From assembly GCA_000310025.1 (NCBI GenBank), contig FN649727.1, positions 5,908,537 to 5,972,536 of the forward strand: a stretch of 64,000 nucleotides of DNA. Reading direction: 5' to 3'. Below, one piece after another: positions 1 through 47,227 of the stretch. The DNA is from Ectocarpus siliculosus (Eukaryota; Sar; Phaeophyceae; Ectocarpales; Ectocarpaceae). The number at the start of each line of letters is the position of its first letter. Positions within the stretch are counted from its first letter, which is position 1. Both the position numbers and the translations under genes were made by a program. The notes under the pieces were generated by a model. That model saw nothing but the letters and a program-made list of their open reading frames with translations. It searched no databases and was not told where the DNA came from.

Positions 1-2
1 AG

Positions 3-34808
<34,806 letters not shown>

Positions 34809-36668
34809 TTGTCGTGCCTGTGCAGGGTAGTACTTGTGCTAGTACCTCGTCTGTATGTTTACTCTGTGTAAAGACCCCTTTCCAGGTACTGCACCTCTTC
34901 TTACGGTAGGCATTAATCCGTCAAATTGCGATATTGTCTCCGTGTGTAACATGTTTGTGTGGAGAATGCATCACGAATCACCGGTTTGAAACACGTCATG
35001 CGGGTGTATGGTGTCTGATACCTACCTGTGTTTGTTTGCAGTAGTAGTTGCCCCGTCGTGTGTGCCTTTGTTCACAAGGCATCCCATCCGTCCCCCATGC
35101 ATGGCAAGAAATTGGTAGCCGTAGACCATTTGTTTTTGAAATTCAAACGAAGCCTTAGAAAGTGGGGCAGAGAGGTCAACCAGGGAAAGGGAAGGTTGAC
35201 CCCCCCACCACGTAGAACACGAACTCAAGCACCTCAGAAGGAGGTGGAGATAAAAAGACAAACTGTCATATCCATGGCCCCCCGCTGTGTGACCTTGGCT
35301 GGCGTGTCGAGAGGCGGAAAACTAGCCTCCCGAGCAGACGGGATGACAACGCAACACACGGCACAGGACACCGACAATAAAACTGCATCTCGCCAGTTCG
35401 GGTGCAAAAAAAAACGGCTGACGAATCAAGCGTTACTCGAGAACGGCCAATTCTCAGTGATGTTGGCCCGCCGTGCTTTCGAACTGCCGTTTCTTCGTGG
35501 TGCGCTGTTCATGCGGTACGCGCGCAACATCCCTTCGGATCCACACGAATCGGATCCCGCGTATCAGCCACCACCGACAACGCTCAGGGAAGTACACAGA
35601 TCGCGCGATCAAAAGTTCCGCCCGCGAAAGACAACATATTTCGCGCACGTGGGGCCACATAGCGGTCTTGGAGGGTCGGAACCTTGACTCAAGTCCGCGG
35701 TAAGAGAGAAACGCGCGGTACCAACGTTGTTTCGACCTAGCGCCCAAAATTAAATGACAACCAAATGTGGGTTTACGAAAAACATCATGTTCGTCATGTT
35801 GTCGAAAGTGAGGTTTCACAGCAGTTTTTCCTCGTTTTCTTAGGGGTCAAGGGAACGGATCCTTGGCTGCCACGACGCAAAGTACTGGAAGCCCCTTAGC
35901 ATGTCGCCGAAGAGAACACTGAAAGAGCAAAATCGTGACGACGCTCGTTCAGGAGAAACTGAGGAAATACTGCAGCGAGAGACAAGAAGAAGGTGGTAGC
36001 GTTCGGCCAGCGCAAAGAATAGCTGTTCCCGAAAAAAACGAGTACATCATGCCGTGTAGCCGTGCAAACTGCTTGCGTTCTCCCTGTTTCTGGAAGCCCT
36101 GCCCACCAAAGCTCGACGTACTCGGGAGATATTCAGCTTTTCAAGCAAAGGGAGATGCCTTCCTGCCGCCCTTGCATTATCGTCCCACACCCAACCGGGT
36201 ACGGCAGAGCATGGACGCTAGTTCGAAGGTTACCCAATGCTAATGTGCGCCTATTTAGTGCGCGATCACTCGCCCGAAATCAACTCCGACAACCAAGTAG
36301 ACACCACCACATGTACCACCCAGGCAGCAAAAACTACCCCTGACCCTAACCCAAAGGAACCCGGCTTCTTGATACGACTAAAATATCTGGTTTTGGACAC
36401 AACAGGCGGGTACCGTGCGCACACCAATCAACACCACTACACCACAAAACATCACAGAGACCGAGGTAAAAAGCATATTACACGTTTGCCTACATACATA
36501 CAATACAGCAGTACGGGTTCCTGCGAAGAACCCACAACGAACGAACTAACGCCCACACTCCACGTCTACACACAAAACAAAACGCTGAAGAGGTGTAAGT
36601 GAGTTCTAGACTCAACCGGTAGCTCACCCTATCTAAGGTTCAAGTCATCACGCATGTTTGGGGCGTCG
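34809..36668. other. Convergent intergenic region, no gene recognised
   Basis: Lies between the stop of the giant gene and the stop of the minus-strand seven-TM gene, so it should hold both 3' UTRs. Open frames here, the longest about 219 codons at 35028-35687 on +, show no recognisable motif and use a non-ATG or weak start. Confidence 0.5.
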
Positions 36669-39600
36669 TCACGACCCTTGCTGCTCCAAGCTATGATCGA
36701 AAGCGCGAGTCAGTAACCACGGGTCAAGCGGGGCGAAGGTAACCCCGAGATGTGCGATGATGAGGAACCTGACGAACTCATCGAGGGCGACGTAGATCCA
36801 GTCGTATTCCCACGAGAGGATGAACACGCTCACCATCAGTAGCACCTGCAGCAACAATTGTCGCACGTGGGGTTAGTTCGGCTCAACACAAAACCATGTG
36901 GCAGACAACCAACACCATGGGTACGGGAGAATATATCGTACGGGACATCGCAAAAAAAGCACTTACGGGAGGGAGATTTCGTTCACCGTCGAGGATCGCC
37001 GGGCGGTGCAGTGCAGGGACCCTATTCTTGACAGTAACCTCAACGCAATCGGAATCCGTTTCAATACCGACTGGAATGGAGCCAGGACAGAACCGTCACC
37101 CCGTCATCATGCGCAAATGATGAAAATGCTTCCCTCCAAAACATCAGGTAAGCGCACCCCTCTGAAACAAAACAAACAGTAAGAGTTTCCCGCAATTATC
37201 TTCCTTCGACTGAAAAGTATGGCTACCCATGATATAGGATGCAACAACAGGCAAGCGAGCGTTCTCGAAACGAAAGCAAGGGTTAACAGCGTGCGCGACG
37301 CAGCGAAACAACAAACAAAATCCGACAGATTGATACAGCTGGATTCCTGTGAGCGAGGATACTCTGGTTACCGGAACGACATACATCCGTTGCAGAAAAA
37401 AAAAACAAGATCGTGTCAGCGTCGCTCGCTCACCGTGGGCATGAGCAAGTACGCCAGGAAAGTCATGCGGTAGGACAGATACCGGCTCAGCTTGACGTAC
37501 TCGAGGGCGCTGCTGCTCGTCCAAGGGAGCTGCTTTTTACAATCAATCGTACAACGAGCGTTTGTGGTCAGCGTATGCACATACCCATACAACAGGGGGC
37601 GCGCAACGGTAATTAGTCCAAGAAACATCCACCGATCGGGGCACCGTTGGCCGAACCCACAAAATATCACACACGACGTGCATGGGTATGCATGAAATTA
37701 TATGACGTAACTTCGACTGCGCTGAATGGTTGGCCGACTAAACAAATGATGTACACTCGAATGCCACAAAAGGACAAGAAAACGCAAACACTCTCCTTAG
37801 TCCGCAGGGGGTGGGGGCGCAGATGAGACGCAACCTTGTGCGTACATATACGTGTGTGTCAGAGAGTCGATCCTTATCCCGACCCCACCCGATTCCCTGC
37901 GCGCCAGACAGACTGTCTTCCGCACCTACCACACCCTTGCCCTCACTACATTACGTATGTACCTGTATACAGAAGCGGATGTGCGTGATGTTGAAGTTGA
38001 TGGCGACGACGGTGGTGAGCATCACCAGGCTGCGGACGGCGTACGCCATGAGGCCGACACCGCTGCACCAGCTGGAGGAGTTCGTGTCGTCACAGCTGGC
38101 GTCGATCAGGGAAACGCCTGCATAGAACCCGATGGTGATTGTTACCTGGAAGAATGGGGTGGTACACGGTATGGATACACGGTATGGATACACGGTATGG
38201 ATACACGGTATGGATACACGGTATGGAACAAGGGGTGGTGGTCGGAATCGGGTGGAATCGGGCTGTGCATCTGCGCAAACAAATGAATGACAAAGGCGCA
38301 AAGGTCTTGCGTGGTGTGGCTAGGGAACGTGGGGAGAAGAGGGCGGTGAGGGGGAGAGGGGGAAAGGGGAGGTAGAAACATGGAGAGGCAGGACTAGAAA
38401 AGAAAGAGACAGTGTAGCATGTGAAGTAAAGACCCACGCATCGAGCTACAAGGATACAGCGAGACGTGGAAGGAGGTTAAAACAGTCGCGAACGAAAGAT
38501 GGAGATGGAGTGGCCTGATTCTATTTAGCACTGATTTGTTTGTGACGATAGTACGGTACGACATGAACGAAAGACAAACAAACATCGCTCGTTGGAAACG
38601 CACTCTCGGGCTAGTCCCTCCAAACAAGACAAGGGTGGTGGAAAGATCGGAATCAACACGCGACGAGCGGGCCAAAATCAACACGATGACCATGCGAACA
38701 GTCTGCCCGGCACTCGGGATGATACCCTCGGGAATACGTCGGCAACGTGGCTTTGCTTTTGGACGCACAGCTAGAGCACTGCTGACAGTCATCGCCCCTT
38801 CCTCAACCAATCAGGAACTAAGGCATGGCGTAAAACCACACGACAACCATCTCCCACCCAGCCGCCACCTCTAAGTAAACGTACAACAAAGTTACGATGA
38901 CGATTACGACGACAACGACGGCCGCGACGACGCCAGCAGCAACAACAACACCCAAGCGACTCACCAACCAGCCTTCCTTGGACCGAAGGGAGGGCCGTAT
39001 GAACCCCCAGCCGAGGCTGAACAGCAGCAGCGTCAGCAAGAACACGACCTGGAACAGGACGATGAACAACACCACCGCGGCACCAAGCAGTCGATCCCTG
39101 TCCCCCTCCCCGCCGTGAACGCTCTACGAGCGGCCCGCCCCCACGCGCGCGGCCGCGCCGCCCAAGATATGACAATGCCGTGCAAGGCCGGGACGAGGCG
39201 AGTGGTCATAGCGGCGGCGCAACGGGAGAACACGAGAACGCGTCGTCATTGTCTGGTTGGTGGTGCGTGATTGGCGCACGTTAAGCCAGGACGGCAAACG
39301 GGATGGACGCCGAGCACACCCTGTCGGCAAGTTCATCTAGCCACTCCGTGCGTGAGTTCCAGCGCTTGCTCTCGGTACGGAGCAGGGTCGTGCGAGACAA
39401 CATGCTCGTCGTGTGGAAAACATGTGATGGTCGTGGGGATGGCGACCCCCAACAAGAGCACCCACCTGTCGGTGGAAGTAGATCGCCCGAAGGATGAACT
39501 GCACGGTCTTGACGACCACGCACGCCAGGCACAGCGAGTGCACGGGCAGCACGTGGCGACGGAGACGAACCATCTCGCCCAGCCACGCCGCGGTCAGCGC

Positions 39601-41519
39601 CACGTACACCACGCTCATCAACTGAGAAAGGGAGGGAGGCGTCGGGAGAGGGGGGAACGGTAGAGAGAGAGGGAGAGAGGGAGGGATAGAGAGCGGTGTT
39701 GGATGGACGAGCACAAGGACAGCGCCGAAAACGCCTGCTTGTTGTATAAGGACAGGACGACGGTCATATCAGAAAGATAGCGGCGCAGGGAGTATATTGG
39801 TGACGCAGGACAGCGAGAGGCGCATACCCAAAGGAAGCAACAACGGCAACAACAACCAAAGTGTATCGTCCGACTCGGGAGACAACCCACAAGCGCAGGG
39901 ACGAGAGAAGCGACGAGGGCGACGCGAACGTGACGCCGAAAGGACGCGCGGGGTGAGCACAACAACGCTAACCACGTGAACAAAACTTGCGTGTATCATC
40001 ACGTGTGGACCCGAATCCGCCAACACGGCATGAGGGCGAACCAAGGGACAAATGACACGAAAGAAGAAGAGTGAACGCATTGCACACGAACGTCAACAAC
40101 AGGCAACAAGAGCGGGGGGGGGGGGGTGGCAGCGCGGAACGAGTACACGACACCCCCCTAAGATACGCACGCGGGAACAACAACACTACCCTACGCGAAA
40201 AAGAAACGTGAGGCACCACACTCACCGTGTACAGCGCGGGGAGCATGGCCTGGTTGATGGGGAGGTGCTGGGTGAGGTCCCCCTCGGGCACACGGTTGAG
40301 GAAGGTCGACGTCACGTGCCCGTAGAAGCTGCCCCCCCGATCGCACACCACGAGGTACGGGGAGTACCGGTCGTGGTGTGCGATGGACATGTTGAACGAA
40401 TCGTGGCCCGTGATCTGCCATTCACGTTCGAGTGTGGCGCACCGGCGCCGTGAGTCATACATCGAAAACCGGCACGACGAAATAAACTGCAGAGAGCGCG
40501 AGGCATGTACCGTACGACGATATCATGTAGAAACCGGCACCAGGAAAAAACGCGAAAGCGCAAAGCATAACGTTTCATGCATCATACCGAACCCGTCAAC
40601 CGAAATACACCGCAATAGCACGAGCATTAGTATTTGTTGCTCGCTGGCGGTTTGGCCGTGTGTGCGTGCCGTATGAGGTGTGTGAACCGCAGAAGATCGC
40701 GTGTGTGTGTCACCGCGGTAGCTGGCATGCAATATATGACGATGTGGCACGCGCCTATATATTCGAAAGAAAAATGAACAGACTATTTACGCGAGTCTTG
40801 TACTTCCCTGCGTGTTCAGGCAGCAATAACCACCTTTTTCGTCCAGGTCGTAGATGTCATGTCCGTGCTACATTGCTGTCCACGACGTCGCAATAAGGTG
40901 ACGAGGTGCTGGACAAGATTGGACTCGCGCACGCTATCTGCCACAAATCTTCGCGACAGCAGAAATGATACCACTAAACCAGAAAACGGCATCGTTCGAA
41001 TCCTCGGTAGCCGGCACCCCGTCCCACCCTCTTCGCCAAGGCACTCTTCGGACCGTACCGTACGTTCGTACAAACAATACTGGACCAAAACTAACCAAAC
41101 CCCCGGACCACTACTGCGGCTCGTGCGGTGGTCGAGACACGCTCCTTTTCACTTCCTCACCTCGAAACGGCCGGCCGAAGGCGCCGCGCACACCGGCGGC
41201 GGATCGTCCGCTTCCAGATCGCTCATCTCAAGCAGGGTGGTGAAGTACTGAGATGTCATGCTCTCCGCCACGACGACGAGGTAGGCTACGCCGTTGCTGC
41301 AAATACGTACAAAGGTCGGAGGCGAATTGAGTCGAGTCCGGTAGGGAGCGAATACCACTCCTCCCACAGGCGCGCCCGAAAAGCTCGGGACAAACGTCTG
41401 ACGGCTGAAATCCCGCGTCGCCGTTCCTCTTCGCCAACGAGGACATGGGGACGGCCGCATGTCGGCAGTGCTGGAGACTCAAACAGAACGGTCGACTGGC
41501 ATGCCACTCTCTCTGTCTC

Positions 41520-41550
<31 letters not shown>

Positions 41551-42302
41551 GTTGAATTGTCCACTGGCAAACTTCTGTCTGTCTCTCCGTCTCCCTCTCT
41601 CTCTGGGTCCCTTTGTCTCTCTCTGTCTGCCTCTGCGTCTGTCTCCGCCTGCGTCTGTCGGCGTGTATCTCCCTCTCACACACATGCCCACACTCTTTTA
41701 CGTGCCTGCTGTACCGCCCGCGACAGCATACGTGCCTGCTATACCGCCCGCGACAGCAGGGAAGAGCACGAAGGTGTTCACGTTCTGTTGGCTTGGTGCA
41801 CCCTCACCGACTGCCTCCTTTGCACCTTGCCCGCAATTTCACAGACTATTCGATATGTGGAACTTCGTGGCCGCCTATAGCTAGAATATGTAGCCAGCTG
41901 TTGAGGGTTGAGGCGGTGTGTCATGATGGGATAACTATCGATTGTGTGCATTTTGTAGAGAAAGCAACCTGTAGACTAAAGAAAGTACCGCGGTGGTATG
42001 CTGTAGATAGATGCTTCACAAAAACAGATGCAAAACGTAGCAAAACAACAAAGAGATGTGCAATATCGACGACATACTGATAGATCACACCCAAACACAA
42101 ACACATGCACTCACCTCCGCCAATCGGACGTCGGCTCAACTTCGAAATGCATATACCCCCCCGCGGCGGCCCCGAACGCATCAGCCACCAGCGTGGCCGA
42201 AACCCCCGATTCTTCGATCAACTCGGTGCTGACTAGCGCCAAGCAGTGTTGGGATAGCATCGCCATAGCCATGATACCGAAAAGGCCACCATAGCGAGCC
42301 AT
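36669..42302 (-). CDS. GPR107/GOST-family seven-transmembrane protein
   Basis: Nine exons on the minus strand: 42302-42115, 41296-41161, 40486-40226, 39621-39466, 39370-39320, 39105-38965, 38145-37963, 37532-37434 and 36845-36669. They join in frame to about 463 residues. A signal peptide (MARYGGLFGIMAMAMLSQ) is followed by a roughly 170-residue luminal domain. Seven membrane spans then start with LMSVVYVALTAAWLG and end with WIYVALDEFVRFLIIAHLGV. The stretch FSLGWGFIRPSL after the third span and the order EYVKLSRYLSYRMTFLAYLL match the Lung_7-TM_R family (GPR107, GPR108, TMEM87, yeast PTM1). These are Golgi/endosome proteins linked to vesicle trafficking. Exon 39370-39320, in the loop between spans 2 and 3, is the least certain. 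The gene is divergent from EIPR1. Confidence 0.85.
38163..38226. repeat. 13-bp minisatellite at an intron 3' end
   Basis: Five tandem copies of ATACACGGTATGG, the first lacking its leading base, with no internal mismatch. In the orientation of the host gene the array ends about 17 bp before the acceptor of exon 38145-37963, so it overlaps the expected branch-point zone. Confidence 0.95.
40110..40127. repeat. G homopolymer
   Basis: A GCGGGG... run of mostly G within an intron of the seven-TM gene. Confidence 0.8.
41509..41690. repeat. CT-rich low-complexity tract
   Basis: (CT)n with CTGT interruptions, in the first intron of the seven-TM gene. Open frames through it on both strands are repeat artefacts. 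Confidence 0.85.
41700..41759. repeat. Tandem duplication, about 30-bp unit
   Basis: Two adjacent copies starting ACGTGCCTGCT(G/A)TACC and ending CCCGCGACAGCA, with one internal mismatch, in the first intron of the seven-TM gene. Confidence 0.85.
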
Positions 42303-42558
42303 ACCAACCCAGTTCGGGGTGGAGCGGGTGCTCACGGGCTCGCCCAACCAACTCGCACAGCAGGTAAGTTGCAGCACAAGTCCGGCGGGGGCGCGCAAGT
42401 GCGAATATGGAACACACGATACCCCGGAGCCCCTGAGAGCACCGGGGACCTTCACCAACTTTGCTGTGTTGCGTCTTGTTGCGCTTGCGTCTTTGCAGCA
42501 CCCACAACACACCGCACTGCTGCGCGTGCTGTGAGGCTTGAGACTCTCGACACCTGCA
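42303..42558. promoter_or_regulatory. Shared 5' region between the seven-TM gene and EIPR1
   Basis: Only 256 bp separate the two divergent ATG codons, so both 5' UTRs and promoters must lie here or overlap. No TATA-like box is evident. A bidirectional promoter is inferred from position only. Confidence 0.5.
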
Positions 42559-45500
42559 ATGTTTTCCAGTGCATCCTCGACGTACAACCTCAAGCGACCC
42601 GCACGGTGCATCGCTGCGTTGGCGCCGCAAGAGGAGTCACCAGAAGAAGAACAGCAGGGTGGCATCAGCAGCTCGCGCTTTGTAGTCGGCACGTGCAGCT
42701 TGCGGGAACCCAACGAGCTGCACGTCTTGGGATTCCACGAAGAGAGCAACGAACTATTGTGTCATCAGGTGTGTGTGTAGTGTGGTCGAGGTGTGGAGCA
42801 GTCGAGGTGCCGCTTTTTTTCGCGGGTGAACTTCACCTTAGAATGGGCGAGGTTCCGCCGCACATGTACAGTAGATGCCCATCCCACTTCGCCGCCGCAC
42901 ATGTACAATTGTAGATGACTTCCTTCCTTGTGTGTGTTCTCTTACAATATGCATACGGAGGTAATTCCGTTTTGTATCGCCCATGGGATAAAACAAGATG
43001 ACTGCTACTGCAGGTACGGCTGGTCCTTCATTACCCGTAAGCACTGATTTTCCCCATGTATCCACCCTCTTTCGTTCGTGTTGCCCCCCGCCTCTCTGTC
43101 ATCGGTTCCTCTGTCTCCCCCCGTGGACGACATACTACGCTGTAACAGGCTCTTTCACATCCGAACGAGATTTGGGGAGTTAGCCCTTCACCGACAGACC
43201 CTTCGCTGCTGGTAACCTGCAGCAATGGCGCCAAGGCTGGACAGAACAACGGGGGCGTGGGTTTCAAGGTGACTACAAGAGGGTGTATGATGACAGCGGC
43301 GGTCTTTGACCGCTCAAGTCTGCAGACGAAATTCGGTATCAACCTTCCGGTGCAAGGAGTCCCGATCTTTAGATGAAGCAACCCAGTAGAGGGCATCATG
43401 GAGCAGCGACATACGCGTTGGCACTCGCAGGTATGCTGCTTTGGGGCTGCTGTGATATCGAACGCTGTCGCTGGATGAAAATAACTCCTCACTTCTGGAC
43501 CCAAACCGTGATATGCTGGTGGAGACAAGTCTCAATCGTTGCTCTTTGTGACAACTACTGCTGGAAGGGTTTTTTATTGCACAGCAGTACTTCTTCCCCA
43601 ACTGGTCGTATGTATCTCGTGTGTGCTTGCTGAGTGCTGTTTCCGTCCTTTTCGAAACCAGTCATTCCTTGGACAAATGCGTGACTCAAAAAACGTGGCA
43701 AACGTGGCAAGTGCAGCAGAGCTTGTTTTTTCTCTAGGGAAAGGCCTTAACGTATAGACTAGTCTACCGCTTCAAAGGCGACCGAGACCGAGTGTGTCAG
43801 CATGTCATCATCCACCCCCGACGTATAGAAGCAGTGTAGCAGATTGTTGGGATGTGAACCTGTGTAGGTTGTATCCCTGGCACTGAACACTGTGTATAGA
43901 ACAGTGTAGGTGCAGAGGCTCACAGAGTCATCGTAAAATCACTTGGATATAGGTCGAAACAGAAGTTGGTTTGGATTGGCGCTTAGGTGGCCGAAAGGTA
44001 GAGACAGATGAAGAGTGAGCAGCTGGCGGGCGAACACAACAGGGGTGAGCCGTCCAGCCTGTCACGGGAAAACGTCACACTCGGGCTATTGCTAATCAAC
44101 CGATAATCGGATAGTCCGATGTATCCCAGTATCCTAGAATATCCTTGTGGACATCTGTAGCTAAATGTAAGCTTATGGCTAGGATTTAACCCGATGGGTG
44201 TGTACAAAAATCCGGTCACTCAATACAATTTACCGAAGACTATTCCAGTAATAGTTGCTGGAATCCCATGACTTGAGACTATGTATGGTAGCTTACAGCA
44301 GTGCCAATACTGACTAAATACTGAACATTGAATATTCCAACACAGACGCTTCCATACACCGATACATGAACCGTGCGCCGATCTTTCACTACAGGTTCGT
44401 CGACAAACGTTACCGCCGCTGTTTGCCACTGGGCGTGCTCTCGCTCCCTTCGACCCTTCTGTCCAACAACGAACCCAGCAACCGACGTCGCTCTTAAATC
44501 ATTCACAGACGCATGCATGCATGCATAAAACATTGAACGAAACAGGTGAGCCTGTGGAGATTGCCCACGCCTGACCCCAATGACGACCCCCTCCACGAGC
44601 ACGTCATGGGTGGGGAAAGGGGGCACCCGCTCGAACCAATTGGAGAACCGCTCGCCGAGTTGGGGGGGCTGAAGGCGGCGGCCACGGCGATGTTGTGGAG
44701 TCCACCGGGCGGGGGGTCAACGTCATCGCGAGGGGGGGCAGGAGAATTCGTTACGCTAGCGGATGGGCTTTTGAAGCGGTGGAACTTGGGTGATGGAAGG
44801 TACGCCCGAAACGTTGTGTTGTGCGCGGGGCGGGTTGCGGTAGTGTCTTTGAACTGGGCAGGATGATTTTTGACGCCTCTCCGGGTTATCTCAACACGAC
44901 GAAAGGCTACTGCTGTAGATTGCGTTTTTTTGTTCCCGTTCGTTGGAGGTGGATGTATTGAGTGGAGTCTAACACAAAACAACTGCCTGGGCTCAGCTAA
45001 GGAAAAACAATGTGATATTTGCAAGAAAGTTTGCTGTGGTCTAAGAGTACCCGGCCAATATCGGTTGTTTCGTTGACCAAGCCCGACCGCCTTGGGCCTC
45101 CCTACCGTGCCACAGAGCCGACAACCATGCCGTAGCTTTCTAAGTGCTTCTCAGAAGATGCTACTGAACAAGGCGCTTCCCGTGCTCTTGTTTCGATTGA
45201 ACCGCTGCATTTTCGTCTTGGTCCGTAGCCGTCGCCCTGTCCAGAGGTATCTACGAAGCGTCCTTGACAGCGGTATCGATCACGCGGACGAAGCCACGCG
45301 CACCCGATCGACGCCCCTGTGTCTTCGTCGATCGCTTCGTCGTCGCTTGTGGGCGCACTTGTTGGTGTGCCCTCCAACCGTTGACGTCAAGTTTGGTCAG
45401 AGACGCTCATCTGCTGTCGTCCTGTTTGATCTTGGCAATGGCTGACCCGGTCAATCACAGGTTTGAAGAAGCGGGCTCGGCAACTGTTTGTGAGGGCGGC

Positions 45501-47227
45501 CAGGGCGGCGGCGCCACCGCCGCCGGGCGGGGAGCGCCTGCGGCGGCGTGGGACCCGCACCGCCCGGTGGAGGTAGCGACGGCCGCGTCGTGTAGCGTCA
45601 CGTGTTGGGACCTTCGAACGATGAAGTGAGTAATATGGAGCTTTTGGAGCGCATCTCTGCGTATGGGATTATTACAAGGCAACCAAGGGGCGAGTACGCG
45701 TTACAAGCTCGGATTACTCCCTCCCTGACCCGTGACGCAACGAAAACGGTCTTTGTCCATGGCGCGTGCGGGATTAGGCGTCGACGGCTTCGTTTGCATC
45801 GCACTGATTTTCACACCCAGCCACGTATCTGGCGTGCTAACACTGCTCTCTCTTCGTCGCCCACGACCAATCCTCCCGTCTCTCCCGGCGGCCGTGGATC
45901 TCCGTAGAGCTACAACCTCGGTGGCCGAAGCGCACCGTTTCGCGGTTCGAGACTTGGACTACAACCCGAACAAGCCCTTCTGCCTGGCCACGTGTGGCGA
46001 GGACCGGCTCATCAAGTTTTGGGACCTGCGGAGACCGAACGCTCCCGTGAAGACCATCGTCGGACACGACCACTGGTGATTGACGAAATCGAGCAGCCAT
46101 CAATCATCCTTTTCTTTCTTATTGCCTATGCATAGTTTCGATACGGATATAAATTGCAAAGGAGAAAATGCCTTTTATGGGTTTTAACGGTTGTGCACGA
46201 CGTGCTCAGCCCGCTCGGGCGGAGTTTCTTCTCCTTTATTTGTTGTCGCGACGGCAGTGGGTGCCGCAGAAAAAAAGGGCAGGTCTGCAGGCCGTACCTG
46301 GGGGAAACAATGTGAAGACCCTGTTGGTTGTGTCGTTGCCGTTGGTATCATGATACTCGTACGGGTCACCGCTTGCTTGTTTGTTTTGGACCCGACCATA
46401 TATCTGTGGCCCCGCCCTATGATCGCGTCCATCAACGTCACCATCTTCCAGGGTAAACACCGTCAAGTACAACCGTTTCCACGACCAGTTGCTGGTCAGC
46501 GGTAGCTCGGACTGCATGGTGCACCTCTGGCGGGTGTCTTCCGTCTCTTCCGCTCCTTTGCTCGAGCCCGAGGACGACGATGCCGGTGGACTCGATGGCG
46601 ACGCTGGTGGGGACAGCGGGGGAGGATTTGGCGGTGGCAGCAATGGGTCGAAGGGGGAAGCTGCTGACATCCGAGTGAGTGTCGTTTTTTTTTGTGCTAG
46701 CTTTTCCGCCTCCTCTCTCTCTCTGTGTCATTCTGTTTGTGTGTCTCTCTCTGTGTGTCTCGTTCTGCGTGTGTGTCTCTGTGTGTGTGTCTCTCTCTCT
46801 GCTTGTGTCTCTTCTCTTTTGCGCCTGCTCCCTCTCTCTGTGTGTGTGTCTCTCGCTCTGTGTGTGTGTCTCTCCCCCCCTCTCTCTCTTTCTCTCTCTC
46901 TCTCATACACACACGAAGCGTTCCCCATCATGCCAATGCACCCTGGCCATATTTCTCGGGGTGTTGCTCGCTCGCTGCTTGCGCGTTTTCGGGAGTGTGA
47001 CTTGACCCGACGCACTGCTGCGCGTTATGACGCGCCGGTCGTGCTCCTTTGTTCCCTCGCCCCCCGCACCGCGCCTTCAGGTGCGAACCTTTGACGAGCA
47101 TGAGGAGAGCGTGTACTCGCTCGCCTGGAGCGCGTCCGACGCATGGGTTATGGCATCGCTGTCGTACGACGGCCTCGTGGTGCTGAACCACGTGCCGTCC
47201 ACGGAGAAGTACAAGATTTTACTCTGA
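42559..47227 (+). CDS. EIPR1: EIPR1/TSSC1 WD-repeat protein
   Basis: Seven exons: 42559-42768, 43149-43268, 44546-44799, 45461-45625, 45908-46075, 46452-46674 and 47081-47227. They join in frame to 428 residues, a little longer than the human protein (387). Diagnostic stretches are RFVVGTCSLREPNELHVLGF near the start, EIWGVSPSPTDPSLLVTC, RDLDYNPNKPFCLATCGED with IKFWDLRRPNAPVKTI, and VNTVKYNRFHDQLLVSGSSD. The C-terminus has FDEHEESVYSLAWSASDAW and ends in KYKILL. In animals EIPR1 binds the EARP and GARP tethering complexes and supports endosomal recycling and dense-core vesicle biogenesis. The ATG at 42559 is the first in the frame. A low-complexity D/G-rich insert before 46674 lengthens the loop between the last two blades. 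Confidence 0.93.
46712..46912. repeat. CT/TG-rich low-complexity tract in the last EIPR1 intron
   Basis: Imperfect CTCTCTGTGTGTCT repeats over about 200 bp. Frames reading as serine/cysteine/valine repeats are artefacts. Confidence 0.85.

Noticed and set aside
35028-35687. 219-codon open frame in the convergent intergenic region
   Set aside because: No recognisable motif, basic low-information sequence and no supporting exon structure. Kept only as a note in the spacer entry.
38163-38226. CRISPR-like array
   Set aside because: Direct tandem 13-bp units without spacers, in a eukaryotic intron.
40804-40867. Possible extra exon in the seven-TM gene (HGHDIYDLDEKGGYCC)
   Set aside because: The reading is plausible, but including it breaks the phase between exons 41296-41161 and 40486-40226, which join cleanly without it.
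41509-41690. Serine/leucine-rich frames over CT repeats (also at 25617-25742 and 46712-46912)
   Set aside because: Simple-sequence artefacts inside introns.
42111-42749. Longer minus-strand N-terminus for the seven-TM protein (from 42749)
   Set aside because: It overlaps the first EIPR1 exon, lacks signal-peptide character until the ATG at 42302, and the sequence after that ATG looks like a proper signal peptide.
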